From an uncultured Lachnospiraceae bacterium (lineage in GTDB: Bacteria > Bacillota > Clostridia > Lachnospirales > Lachnospiraceae), in the NCBI GenBank assembly GCA_947625465.1, contig CANQOK010000019.1, positions 1 to 39,390 of the forward strand: a DNA stretch of 39,390 nucleotides. The letters run 5' to 3'. Positions 1 through 7,688 of the stretch are shown piece after piece (the stretch's first letter is position 1; every line of letters begins with the position of its first letter). The translations under genes and the position numbers were made by a program. The notes under the pieces are model-generated. The model saw nothing but the letters and a program-made list of their open reading frames with translations, was not told the origin of the DNA and did not search any database.

Positions 1-143
1 GCGAGGACGGGTGCGGGCAGAGCCCGCTAGTGGGTCAAGGCGCTGGTCCCTTGTGGGGTTTGGAGCAACGCCCCAAGGTCTTATGAGATCAATATCTGCG
101 TTTTTCAAGGTTCATCTGAGCCTATTTTTTTCAACTCAGTTTT
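1..143. other. GC-rich end fragment, no recognisable gene
   Basis: The first ~90 bases are clearly more GC-rich than the AT-rich DNA that follows and contain a hairpin (CCTT-GT-GGGG ... CCCCAAGG, about 48-88). Short open frames enter from the left edge and stop at about 30 and 90. I suspect the 3' end of a gene or mobile element lying to the left, but no motif supports a name. A 75-residue frame from 11 to 238 runs into the convergent gene and has no family resemblance. Confidence 0.25.
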
Positions 144-716
144 TCATAGCTTACTTGACACTACCACATAAAGCACTTGCTTATTATTTACTTCTACATA
201 ATAATAATGTTCGTCTATATAAGAACCACAATTATTAATCTCAGCGGTGGTTACGGTCTTATAGCCAATTTTAATTTTGCCAATTATTGTGCGTATCCCT
301 CGCCGATACAAAGGCAAGAAACATTTCTCCATAAACTCATTACAATGTAATTCTTTTTGATGCCAGTCATCTATTTTTTGCCTTAATACTGGCAATTTAA
401 TGTAAAGTTCATCAAGTATTTCTTCCCATATTCCGCTCTTATAAATATTGCGGCCTGAATCAAACATTATAGTATCTTTATAATAGATAGAAATTTTATT
501 CATGTATTTTTTAATGCCGGGAATCAATTTTCCGGTGGTCTTATCTTCAAATACAATTGCCGGCAAGTCATATGCAACGATTTTAAGCCCATAGCCTGAA
601 TACGAACAAGTTTGGATAACGTCCCCGTAATAATCCCACATATCGTCTGTTCTGTAAACACACCCTAAATCATAAAGGATCTCTTTTGAGCGTGTCACAA
701 TATCAATACTTCTCAT
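144..716 (-). CDS. Hypothetical protein, 190 aa, unrecognised
   Basis: I do not recognise this protein. It is acidic/basic mixed, rich in Tyr and Ile, with no membrane segment and no signal peptide. A GGGAGGT ribosome binding site lies at 726-732 on the reverse strand. It is 10 nt from the ATG at 716 and only 4 nt from an in-frame TTG at 722, so the ATG is the likelier start. A good promoter (CTGACA-N17-TATACT, 809-781) lies about 60 bp upstream. The gene points towards the left edge and stands alone next to a defence-type region, so it may be accessory cargo. AT-rich codon use matches the helicase and Wadjet genes rather than the core genes to the right. Confidence 0.7.
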   Translation of the reverse strand: MRSIDIVTRSKEILYDLGCVYRTDDMWDYYGDVIQTCSYSGYGLKIVAYDLPAIVFEDKTTGKLIPGIKKYMNKISIYYKDTIMFDSGRNIYKSGIWEEILDELYIKLPVLRQKIDDWHQKELHCNEFMEKCFLPLYRRGIRTIIGKIKIGYKTVTTAEINNCGSYIDEHYYYVEVNNKQVLYVVVSSKL

Positions 717-780
717 AGACAAATTACCTCCCTTTCTTTTTCAATAGTTCGAAATAACCGTACATAAATATCATAATAAA

Positions 781-809
781 AGTATAGCACACCGGCGCTG
801 TCTTGTCAG
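781..809 (-). promoter_or_regulatory. Sigma-A type promoter for the leftward hypothetical gene
   Basis: On the reverse strand CTGACA (809-804) and TATACT (786-781) are separated by exactly 17 nt. Transcription would start near 774, giving a leader of about 55 nt before the start codon at 716. Together with the helicase promoter at 986 this explains most of the 723-1116 non-coding stretch; I see no other element in it. Confidence 0.55.
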
Positions 810-985
810 CATTTACTTGCACATCGGCCGAAATCATTCTGTTGTGATAATTGAAGTTCGTGTAAAGCTGTTTCTTTTTAATATTGTGATGTGAAGCTGG
901 TTTATGAAATTATGAAGAAAAAGCTGAAAGAGAGAAAATGAAGAAGGATACATAATGGGTTGTCGATTGTAATAGAATTATAGGC

Positions 986-1028
986 TTGACTTTATAAGCG
1001 AAACCATCTATAACTTGAAATAGATGGT
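986..1028 (+). promoter_or_regulatory. Promoter with dyad operator for the WYL-helicase gene
   Basis: TTGACT (986-991) and TATAAC (1009-1014) are spaced by 17 nt. A perfect inverted repeat, ACCATCTAT (1003-1011) and ATAGATGGT (1020-1028) with an 8-nt spacer, covers the -10 box and the start region. A repressor bound to this dyad would block polymerase directly. No regulator gene lies beside it; the downstream protein itself carries a WYL-like domain, a fold used by many transcriptional regulators, so autoregulation is possible but unproven. Confidence 0.6.
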
Positions 1029-1116
1029 AGATTACTGTTTATTAATCAAAATTGATTAAATGATAAAAAACTTTAATAGATGTGGCTCAATGGATATAAA
1101 GGAGAGAAACTTCGGC

Positions 1117-4100
1117 ATGAATGAAATATCAAAAGCTGTTTTCCGGGCCATTCATGAAGGGAAATGGCTGCAGATAGAATATCACAATCAAGGCAAGGAA
1201 CGGACAAAATTTTGGATCGGAATCCGTGACTTGGATGCCCGCAAAAGGAGATTATCTGTTGATGGTCTGCATATTGTGCAAATGAGTCTAAAAGAGTTGA
1301 AATTGGATTTTGACTCTATTCTTTCCGCAACGGTCATTGAGGGATCCTACCAGAAGAAAAATGAGAATCTAATTGAAGACATCAAAATCTATCCGGAAAA
1401 ATATGAAGGATTGTTTGGCAATGTCGCAAATCTGAAAATCCTCAACTATCTGGCGGCATGCAACAAACTGGATACGGTGCCTTACTATCGCGATTATAGT
1501 CTTTTGCGCCTGTTTGACGGTGATAAACTTGCAGAGAAAAAGTCCATATTGGGGAAATATCCTCTTATGCAAGAACAATTCGGCGCGCTGATCAAACAGT
1601 TTTCTTTGGATATTTTGCCTAAAAAGAAACCGAAAAACATAGAACTTGGTCTAAATGTTATGAGTGTTCATCTGCCGAAGCAGAAAGGATTGTATGTATT
1701 GGCATACAGGAGACTTTTGTTCGACATAAAAGGCAGATGTCTGCGTCCGGATGATGAAATAACTGTCTGTTATGAATATGAGATTCTGGAGCGAAAGCAG
1801 AGTATTCGCCAATTTCTGAATGTAGAGGACTATGGACTGCTGGAGCACTTTGAGCAGAACCAGGAATTGATCAAGGACAGAATCACGCAAAATAACCCCT
1901 GGATCAAGGGAGTGGATGACATGCCATATGTCATTGCCTTGGGCAGAGATGTAAAGATAGATCTGCAGCCGGAATATGATGCTATTGTAAAGATGTATGA
2001 AAAAGGAAGAGATTTCGTCTCTGCTCCGATCAGTGCTTTCTTTGGTGAGATGTTGAGCCGTCCTGTCCGAAGGAAGACCTATCCATTTGCTATTGTCAAC
2101 AGACAGATCAATATGGATCAGCTTTTAGCAATCAACAACGCAATGAAATATCCGTTGGCATATGTGCAGGGACCTCCGGGTACGGGAAAGACCAATACAA
2201 TTCTGAATACAATCACCACCGCCTTTTTTAATGAACGGACGGTGTTGTTCGCATCTTATAACAATCATCCCATTGACAGTGTGTTTGAAAAACTCTGTAA
2301 TATGAAAACAGCGTATGGCAAGAGGATTCCCTTTCCTGTGATCCGCCTGGGAAACATGGAAAAAGTGGAACAGGCTCTGGAGTATATGCGCAATATTTAT
2401 AACGAGACAAAGAATATTCCGATCAAAGAACAGAATCTGGAACGGAACAAAAGGCTGGAGACGCAAAAACTGGGCGAACTTTCGCAGCTTCTGAAACAGT
2501 ATGAGGAGCTGTTGGAATTACAGGAGAAAAAAACAGCGATCAAAGAAATAGCGGATACTCAGCAGCGGCATCTGCCATTTTACGCGGATCTCTTTGGGCG
2601 CCAGATGGAAAATGTAGACAGGCGGCAGAAAGAATTAAAAGGTGTTTCCCTGGAAAAGGCGTTGAATTTGCTTCCCCAGGATGACAAGTATCTGCTGAAT
2701 TATATGTATTATGCGTCGGCACGCTGTATCAGGCGGTTGGATGAGCCGAAGAATGAAAAGCTGAAAAATATAATTTTATCTGACTGGGAAAATAAGGTGG
2801 AAATTTTTGAAAAATATCTTTCAGAGGAAGAAAATGTGGAGCAATTTCTGAGAATTTTTCCTATTGTAGTTACCACCTGTATTTCCGCCCATAAAATAGG
2901 AAAGCCTGCGCAGTATTTTGATATGGTAATTATGGACGAGGCAAGCCAGTGTAATACGGCAGTGTCTCTGGTGCCTATTATAAGGGGAAATAATCTGATG
3001 CTGGTTGGAGATCCGCAGCAGTTGAATCCGGTGATTACCCTGAATCCCCAAACCAATGAAATTCTTAAAAAAATGTATAATGTAACGGAAGAATATGATT
3101 ATATTAAAAATTCCATCTATAAGACTTATCTGGCGTGTGACGCGGTCAGCTATGAGACACTTTTAAGCCATCATTATAGATGTCATAATCAAATTATTCA
3201 ATTCAGCAACAAGAAATATTATCACAACAAGTTAAAGATTGATAGTTCAGTCCATTCGCGTCTCCCGCTTGTGTTTGTAAATGTTCCACGAAGTTCTGCC
3301 TCTGTGCGTAACGCTTCAGTCGAGGAGGCGGAGACAATTGCCCGATATGCCGCAGCGAACAGAGAGAAGGCGATCGGAATCATTACTCCTTTTACAAATC
3401 AAAAGGATTGTATTCAGGAGATGTTGCAAATGAGGGGAATTACTAATGTGACCTGCGGTACAGTGCATGCGTTTCAGGGTGACGAAAAGGATGTAGTTCT
3501 TTTTTCGTTGGCTGTTACAGAGCAGACCGGAGAAAAAAGTTATGAATGGCTGAAAAATAACAAAGAACTTATTAACGTTGCCGTTTCGCGTGCCAGAGAG
3601 CAGCTGATCATCATAGGAGACGAGGGAAATATTAAAAGACTGCATAATCTGCATCCGGAGGAAAGAGACGACCTGTTTGAACTGGTTAATTATGTGAAGA
3701 CCAATGGAAAAAGTACGATTACGCCAAGAAATACAAATTCAAGGGCGCTGGGGGTCAAGCCTTACAGCACTCAGACAGAGGAAGCTTTTTTGGAAAATCT
3801 GAATCATGCCTTGGACAATATTTTGAATGGTGAAGGCAGATGCTCTGTAAAAAAAGAAGTGCCTGTAAAACAGGTATTTGGTGAAAACTTTTCTCATGAA
3901 GATTTTTTCTATCGGGGGCAGTTTGATTTCGTAGTATATCAGAAGAATTTTGTCAAGCAGGACATTCCCATTTTAGCCATTGAACTTGACGGGAAAGAAC
4001 ATCGGGAAGATGAAATTGTGATGAGAAGAGATCAAAAGAAAAATCAGATATGCCGGGAACATCATTTTGAACTAATCCGTGTAGACAATTCCTATGCGCG

Positions 4101-4161
4101 AAGGTATTATCATGTGAAAAATATCCTGATTGATTATTTTAAGAGAATCAATGGAAGGTAA
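1117..4161 (+). CDS. WYL-like domain / SF1 helicase / DUF2726 nuclease-like fusion
   Basis: A 1014-residue protein with three visible parts. Residues ~5-75 resemble a WYL domain (AIHEGKWLQIEYHNQGK, ending in a LDFDSI segment). A superfamily 1 (UPF1/DNA2-like) helicase follows: Walker A GPPGTGKT at 352-359, DEAS at 607-610, motif III GDPQQLNP, motif V VHAFQGDEKD and motif VI VAVSRARE near 822-829. The last ~110 residues match DUF2726, a PD-(D/E)XK-like domain with FDFVV and IELDGKEH (Asp ~958). It is probably cytoplasmic, an NTP-driven nucleic-acid translocase coupled to cleavage. The start at 1117 is chosen for GGAG at 1101-1104; upstream ATGs at 1060 and 1090 lack a site. Gene size and neighbours (Wadjet downstream) suggest a phage or plasmid defence role, which is inference. 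Confidence 0.85.
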   Translation: MNEISKAVFRAIHEGKWLQIEYHNQGKERTKFWIGIRDLDARKRRLSVDGLHIVQMSLKELKLDFDSILSATVIEGSYQKKNENLIEDIKIYPEKYEGLFGNVANLKILNYLAACNKLDTVPYYRDYSLLRLFDGDKLAEKKSILGKYPLMQEQFGALIKQFSLDILPKKKPKNIELGLNVMSVHLPKQKGLYVLAYRRLLFDIKGRCLRPDDEITVCYEYEILERKQSIRQFLNVEDYGLLEHFEQNQELIKDRITQNNPWIKGVDDMPYVIALGRDVKIDLQPEYDAIVKMYEKGRDFVSAPISAFFGEMLSRPVRRKTYPFAIVNRQINMDQLLAINNAMKYPLAYVQGPPGTGKTNTILNTITTAFFNERTVLFASYNNHPIDSVFEKLCNMKTAYGKRIPFPVIRLGNMEKVEQALEYMRNIYNETKNIPIKEQNLERNKRLETQKLGELSQLLKQYEELLELQEKKTAIKEIADTQQRHLPFYADLFGRQMENVDRRQKELKGVSLEKALNLLPQDDKYLLNYMYYASARCIRRLDEPKNEKLKNIILSDWENKVEIFEKYLSEEENVEQFLRIFPIVVTTCISAHKIGKPAQYFDMVIMDEASQCNTAVSLVPIIRGNNLMLVGDPQQLNPVITLNPQTNEILKKMYNVTEEYDYIKNSIYKTYLACDAVSYETLLSHHYRCHNQIIQFSNKKYYHNKLKIDSSVHSRLPLVFVNVPRSSASVRNASVEEAETIARYAAANREKAIGIITPFTNQKDCIQEMLQMRGITNVTCGTVHAFQGDEKDVVLFSLAVTEQTGEKSYEWLKNNKELINVAVSRAREQLIIIGDEGNIKRLHNLHPEERDDLFELVNYVKTNGKSTITPRNTNSRALGVKPYSTQTEEAFLENLNHALDNILNGEGRCSVKKEVPVKQVFGENFSHEDFFYRGQFDFVVYQKNFVKQDIPILAIELDGKEHREDEIVMRRDQKKNQICREHHFELIRVDNSYARRYYHVKNILIDYFKRINGR

Positions 4162-4267
4162 TGATTGCCTTTTGCGAAATGGAAGGGTATATATCTGCAA
4201 TCTGATTTCCGGCTGAAGTGCGGCGGCAGCTTCTACCACCAAACCCATGAAAGGAGTACCAGCAGCC

Positions 4268-4762
4268 ATGGCAAAAGTCTTTCTGATCTGCGGCAAACTA
4301 TGCTGCGGAAAAAGCGTATATGCGGAACGGATCCGTATGGAAAACAAAGCGGTTATACTGTCGGTTGATGAAATCATGCTTTCCATATTCGGCCCCTATA
4401 CCGGCGAGAAGCACGATGCATACACCGAACGGGTACAGGCCTATCTGTTTAAAAAGTCCCTTGCGATTGTCGCGGTGGGGACAGATGTGATCCTGGACTG
4501 GGGATTTTGGACCAGGGAAAAGAGAGCGTGGGCCAGGGAGTTTTATAAAAACAACCATATAAAATGTGAGCTGCATTATATAAACGTCAGCGATGAAGTA
4601 TGGCGGGAACGGGTGAAGCGCAGGAATGCCTCGGTGTCAGCGGGAGATACAGCAGCTTATTATGTCGACCGGAATCTTGCGGAGAAATGTATTGCACTGT
4701 TTGAACCGCCGGAAACGAGTGAAGCTGACGTATGGATCGACGAATCCCAGCCGGTATTTTGA
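4268..4762 (+). CDS. P-loop ATPase/kinase-like protein (AAA_33 / zeta-toxin-like fold)
   Basis: A 164-residue protein opening with a P-loop, GKLCCGKS at residues 9-16, followed by a LSVDE segment resembling the substrate-binding Asp region of small nucleoside, aminoglycoside or zeta-toxin-like kinases. A WRERVKRRN stretch near residue 115 fits the arginine-rich lid of these enzymes. The substrate cannot be read from sequence. The start at 4268 is taken because AAGGAG at 4251-4256 is 11 nt upstream; the ATG at 4247 precedes that site. It sits about 105 bp after the helicase on the same strand and could share its transcript, as no terminator is visible between them. Its codon use is less AT-rich than that of the helicase. 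Confidence 0.7.
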   Translation: MAKVFLICGKLCCGKSVYAERIRMENKAVILSVDEIMLSIFGPYTGEKHDAYTERVQAYLFKKSLAIVAVGTDVILDWGFWTREKRAWAREFYKNNHIKCELHYINVSDEVWRERVKRRNASVSAGDTAAYYVDRNLAEKCIALFEPPETSEADVWIDESQPVF

Positions 4763-4814
4763 CATTAAACTTCACATAAATTTCAAATAACTGCAAAAAC
4801 TGCGGGGATCCGCG

Positions 4815-4842
4815 TTGATTTTTACGGCATTTGGAGTATAAT
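4815..4842 (+). promoter_or_regulatory. Promoter upstream of the PqqD-like remnant
   Basis: TTGATT (4815-4820) and a perfect TATAAT (4837-4842) are separated by 16 nt. It would drive the disrupted PqqD-like frame and the small protein at 5141. Confidence 0.55.
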
Positions 4843-4853
4843 GGGAAATAGAA

Positions 4854-5127
4854 ATAAAATTTTTTAAGGAGCTGTTCCCGAGTGAGGTGGACTGGTCTAT
4901 CAAGGCTTATCCCGGTTCCGGGATCTGTGGGATAATTTTATCCGTTATATCGCGCTGGACAAATACGGCAGTGTGCTGTGGCAGAGCATAGACGGCAAAT
5001 GTACGGTAGCGGATATTGTGCAGATCATGGAAGAACCTTCCCGGACGAAACGGATCGTATGCTTGACAGGGTCGTGACGTTTATGGTGACGTTGAAAAAT
5101 AACCGATTTATCAGAATGAAGCAGTAA
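4854..5127 (+). pseudogene. PqqD-like protein, frame-disrupted
   Basis: Joining three frames restores one PqqD-family sequence of about 90 residues. The first part reads KFFKELFPSEVDWSIKAYP. The second, from 4925, reads LWDNFIRYIALDKYGSVLW and then the winged-helix-like ..SIDGKCTVADIVQIMEE. The third, from 5038, reads FPDETDRMLDRVVTFMVTLK and ends at TAA 5125-5127. Each junction (about 4911-4913 and 5036-5037) is mended by adding a single base, and no good start codon with a ribosome site is visible (ATA at 4854 sits where Met would be expected). PqqD-like domains bind leader peptides of ribosomally made, modified peptides or occur as small stand-alone proteins. No radical SAM partner is present here, so this is either a remnant or an assembly-damaged small gene. 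Confidence 0.7.
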
Positions 5128-5140
5128 GGAGGTGTCCCTC

Positions 5141-5353
5141 GTGTCCATCACGTTTATCGAAACTGCCGCGGACGGCAATCTTGTTTCCTATGAAGCGTTT
5201 TTATCCGGGACCAAGGTCGGAGAGATCCGGATACAAAAGGACTATCAGGCGACAGACGGACTGCTGCTTTACGACCATTTTGATGTGCACTGGGACCGAT
5301 ATGAGATCTACGCTTTAAAATTTGATGAAAAAAAGTGCAATAGGCACCCTTAG
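5141..5353 (+). CDS. Small hypothetical protein, 70 aa
   Basis: Unrecognised, no membrane segment. GTG at 5141 is preferred because AAGGAGG (5126-5132) is 8 nt upstream; GTG at 5132 lies inside that site. The ribosome site overlaps the stop of the PqqD-like frame, so the two were probably co-transcribed and translationally linked. The predicted chain (VSYEAFLSGTKVGEIRIQK..) looks like a small beta-rich domain. Its last codons form the left arm of a terminator. Confidence 0.5.
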   Translation: MSITFIETAADGNLVSYEAFLSGTKVGEIRIQKDYQATDGLLLYDHFDVHWDRYEIYALKFDEKKCNRHP

Positions 5354-5390
5354 AGATATACAGGCAGTATCTTTAATGGTGCTTTTCTCT
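5344..5390 (+). terminator. Intrinsic terminator after the small PqqD-linked gene
   Basis: A long, slightly imperfect stem pairs GCACCCTTAGAGATA (5344-5358) with TATCTTTAATGGTGC (5368-5382). It is followed by TTTTCTCTT. It separates this small operon from the Wadjet genes. Confidence 0.65.
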
Positions 5391-5428
5391 TATGCGAATC
5401 AAAATTTTTACAGAAAGGAAATGAGAAG

Positions 5429-5545
5429 ATGAAAAAAATCAATTTCTACCAGCAGGGAGAATATCTGGAAATATATCCATGCCGGGAAGCACAAGTATTT
5501 GATCATGCGATAAAAGATTTCATTGTAAATAAAGAAGTAAAATGA
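5429..5545 (+). CDS. Possible 38-aa microprotein upstream of jetA
   Basis: ATG at 5429 follows AAAGGAA (about 5414-5420) and opens a 38-codon frame ending TGA at 5543-5545. The peptide begins MKKINFYQQGEYLEIYPC and has no membrane segment. It lies between a terminator and jetA, 60 bp before the jetA start. It may be a real small gene, a leader peptide or chance. Unrecognised. Confidence 0.35.
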   Translation: MKKINFYQQGEYLEIYPCREAQVFDHAIKDFIVNKEVK

Positions 5546-5605
5546 TATATTAAAAATAATAGAATGATCATGGGCTGCATTATTGTATGATATGGAGGAT
5601 AATCA

Positions 5606-7036
5606 GTGAATTTTTTTGATTATATAAAAAATGATTCCTTTTTTAAGCCATTAACCTTGAAATATCGAAGAGTATATTATGATTGTATCCAGATATTGAT
5701 AGAAAAGATGAAAGAATTACCGGTGCTGTACGAATCAGAGGCAAAAGACAGCATAACGGTGTACATAAAAAATACCGGAATCCGTGAAGGCAATCAGTCC
5801 CTGCAGGGTGATGAAGATATGATTGATGAAATGGCGTCGGACGAAAGAGGAATTGAACTGCAGGCTGCAGAAATTCTTGCGTTATTTCGTGAGTGTGGCT
5901 GGGTCCTCCCACGGGAAATTGGGAGAAATGGTGATTATGTGGTCAATATTTCCACTGACTGCAGAAGAGTTATGGATTTTCTGAGAAAAATGACTGAAAA
6001 GACAGGAGAAGGTACGATGTCAAATCGTATTTTTTCCATGTACGAGATTATGAAATCGGCATTTGATGAAGATTCTGTGCGCAGAGAAAGACCGTATACG
6101 AATATTCTTGTTCCCCTGATTGACAATGAAACAGAACTGAAAAATGAACTCGCGGATTTAAAAGACAGTATTGCAAGCATTATGAAAGCGGTTATCGTAT
6201 TCCAGGATATTAACAGTTTCGGGCAATTTATCATGAAAGATGAAATGTTAGACCGGTTTTTCAGCGAATATTTTTTTGTGAAAAACAATGGGCTGATACC
6301 CACACAGATTTCGTATATCAAGGGAAAACTGCGTATCCTCAGACAGGAAGAGATGCGGGGAAAAATGGTGGCGGAATGTGCGGAAAAGTTACAGCTCAGC
6401 TATGAAGAATCAGAAGAACGTGTTGAACGGTATTTTTCGGAACTGCAGTATTTTCTGAGCGTTGAATACGGAGAAAATATGGAGTTGATAGACAAACGGA
6501 TCAATAATTACTATAATCTGGCCAATACAAGAATTATGTTGATGGCGAGCAATGGAATCAGATTGGAGGCGGCAATTAATGATTTCTTAAATGCAGTTTC
6601 AAAACTGCCGGAGGAAGAGCAGAATATTGCCATGGATAAAGTTGGATCCTGTACACGGGTTATGAATCAGAAATATATTGGATATAAGTCGTTTGAGAAG
6701 AATAAGCGAATCCGAAATGAGGGACAGAATATCGGACTTGCCACAGCGGAATTATCAGAAGAGGAGAAGGCCGCGCAGACAGAAAAGCTGTTTCAGAGCG
6801 CGCCAAACCGCTATTCCGTGGAAAAAGTAGGAGGTTTTCTTGAAGTACAATTTGGGAATGGGAACAGAATCAGCATTAAGGAAAAAGAGATTCAGACGAA
6901 AGAAGAGATTTTAATGTATGCGGCAGCAATGCTTTATGCCAAAAATGCGGAATTCCCATATGAGGTTCAATTGTCGGAAGAAAGTGTTAGAACAAAGATT
7001 GCAGATATTACGAATGTAACGATAATGAAGAAATAA
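5606..7036 (+). CDS. jetA: Wadjet anti-plasmid system protein JetA (MukF/kleisin-like)
   Basis: First gene of a four-gene set whose order and sizes (476, 212, ~1104, 405 aa) match Wadjet JetABCD. JetA is the kleisin-like subunit (related to MukF) that bridges the SMC-type ATPase heads of JetC and recruits JetB. The protein is mostly helical, begins MNFFDYIKNDSFFKPLT, has no transmembrane segment, and resembles the DUF5716/JetA family in size and character. It starts with GTG at 5606, 7 nt after GGAGG (5594-5598). JetB follows after 13 bp. No strong promoter is obvious just upstream. Identification relies on the whole operon rather than a single JetA motif. Confidence 0.85.
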   Translation: MNFFDYIKNDSFFKPLTLKYRRVYYDCIQILIEKMKELPVLYESEAKDSITVYIKNTGIREGNQSLQGDEDMIDEMASDERGIELQAAEILALFRECGWVLPREIGRNGDYVVNISTDCRRVMDFLRKMTEKTGEGTMSNRIFSMYEIMKSAFDEDSVRRERPYTNILVPLIDNETELKNELADLKDSIASIMKAVIVFQDINSFGQFIMKDEMLDRFFSEYFFVKNNGLIPTQISYIKGKLRILRQEEMRGKMVAECAEKLQLSYEESEERVERYFSELQYFLSVEYGENMELIDKRINNYYNLANTRIMLMASNGIRLEAAINDFLNAVSKLPEEEQNIAMDKVGSCTRVMNQKYIGYKSFEKNKRIRNEGQNIGLATAELSEEEKAAQTEKLFQSAPNRYSVEKVGGFLEVQFGNGNRISIKEKEIQTKEEILMYAAAMLYAKNAEFPYEVQLSEESVRTKIADITNVTIMKK

Positions 7037-7049
7037 CAGGAGGCCGGCT

Positions 7050-7688
7050 ATGAATGATTTTGACTTTATGAAAAAGATGAGTGAAGAGGATGCGTATTTA
7101 TTTAAGAGATGCATTCGAAAAATGCTGGATGCAACATTTATTGTGGCTGATAAGGATGAAAAGCTGTATGATTTTATATCGTCAGAATCCAATCAATATG
7201 ATGTGAATACATATCTGGCTGCCATTGGCTATAAGGTTGTTGTGGAGGACCGGATGAAAGTAGCGATGCTGCAGCAGTCTGACGAGGATGTAGAAACCGT
7301 GGGCTTAAAACGCATCAATTTGTACCGGTTTGATCCAAAACAGATTAAATTGTTAATGGTACTCTGGCTGTTGTTTTTGGAACGTATGGGTTATGAAGAA
7401 CCGGTATATATAACCGTAGGCGATATTATGGATAAATGTAAAATATATCAGATTAATCTGAAGCCGGCAGAGTTTAAAGATACGTATCGGATATTTAAGA
7501 AATTCAGTTTAATTGATTATAGTGACGACATATCAACAGAGGAGGGAAGAGTCCGCTTGTATCCGTCGCTGCAATTTTGTATGGATATCGGACAATTAAA
7601 ACAGGTTATGGCGGAATATGTGCCTGATGGGGATGATTCGGAGATGGAACAGGATGAATATTTAGAAAGTGAGGATACAGATGAATAA
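7050..7688 (+). CDS. jetB: Wadjet protein JetB (MukE-like)
   Basis: A 212-residue acidic protein with the size, position and predicted winged-helix character of JetB, the MukE-like (KITE) subunit that binds JetA. The C-terminus is very acidic (DGDDSEMEQDEYLESEDTDE). ATG at 7050 is preceded by AGGAGG about 7 nt away. Its stop at 7686-7688 overlaps the jetC start at 7681, implying coupled translation and fixed stoichiometry. Confidence 0.82.
   Translation: MNDFDFMKKMSEEDAYLFKRCIRKMLDATFIVADKDEKLYDFISSESNQYDVNTYLAAIGYKVVVEDRMKVAMLQQSDEDVETVGLKRINLYRFDPKQIKLLMVLWLLFLERMGYEEPVYITVGDIMDKCKIYQINLKPAEFKDTYRIFKKFSLIDYSDDISTEEGRVRLYPSLQFCMDIGQLKQVMAEYVPDGDDSEMEQDEYLESEDTDE

Noticed and set aside
11-238. 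75-codon open frame at the left edge
   Set aside because: Crosses from GC-rich into AT-rich DNA and overlaps the end of a convergent gene; no ribosome site or recognisable sequence.
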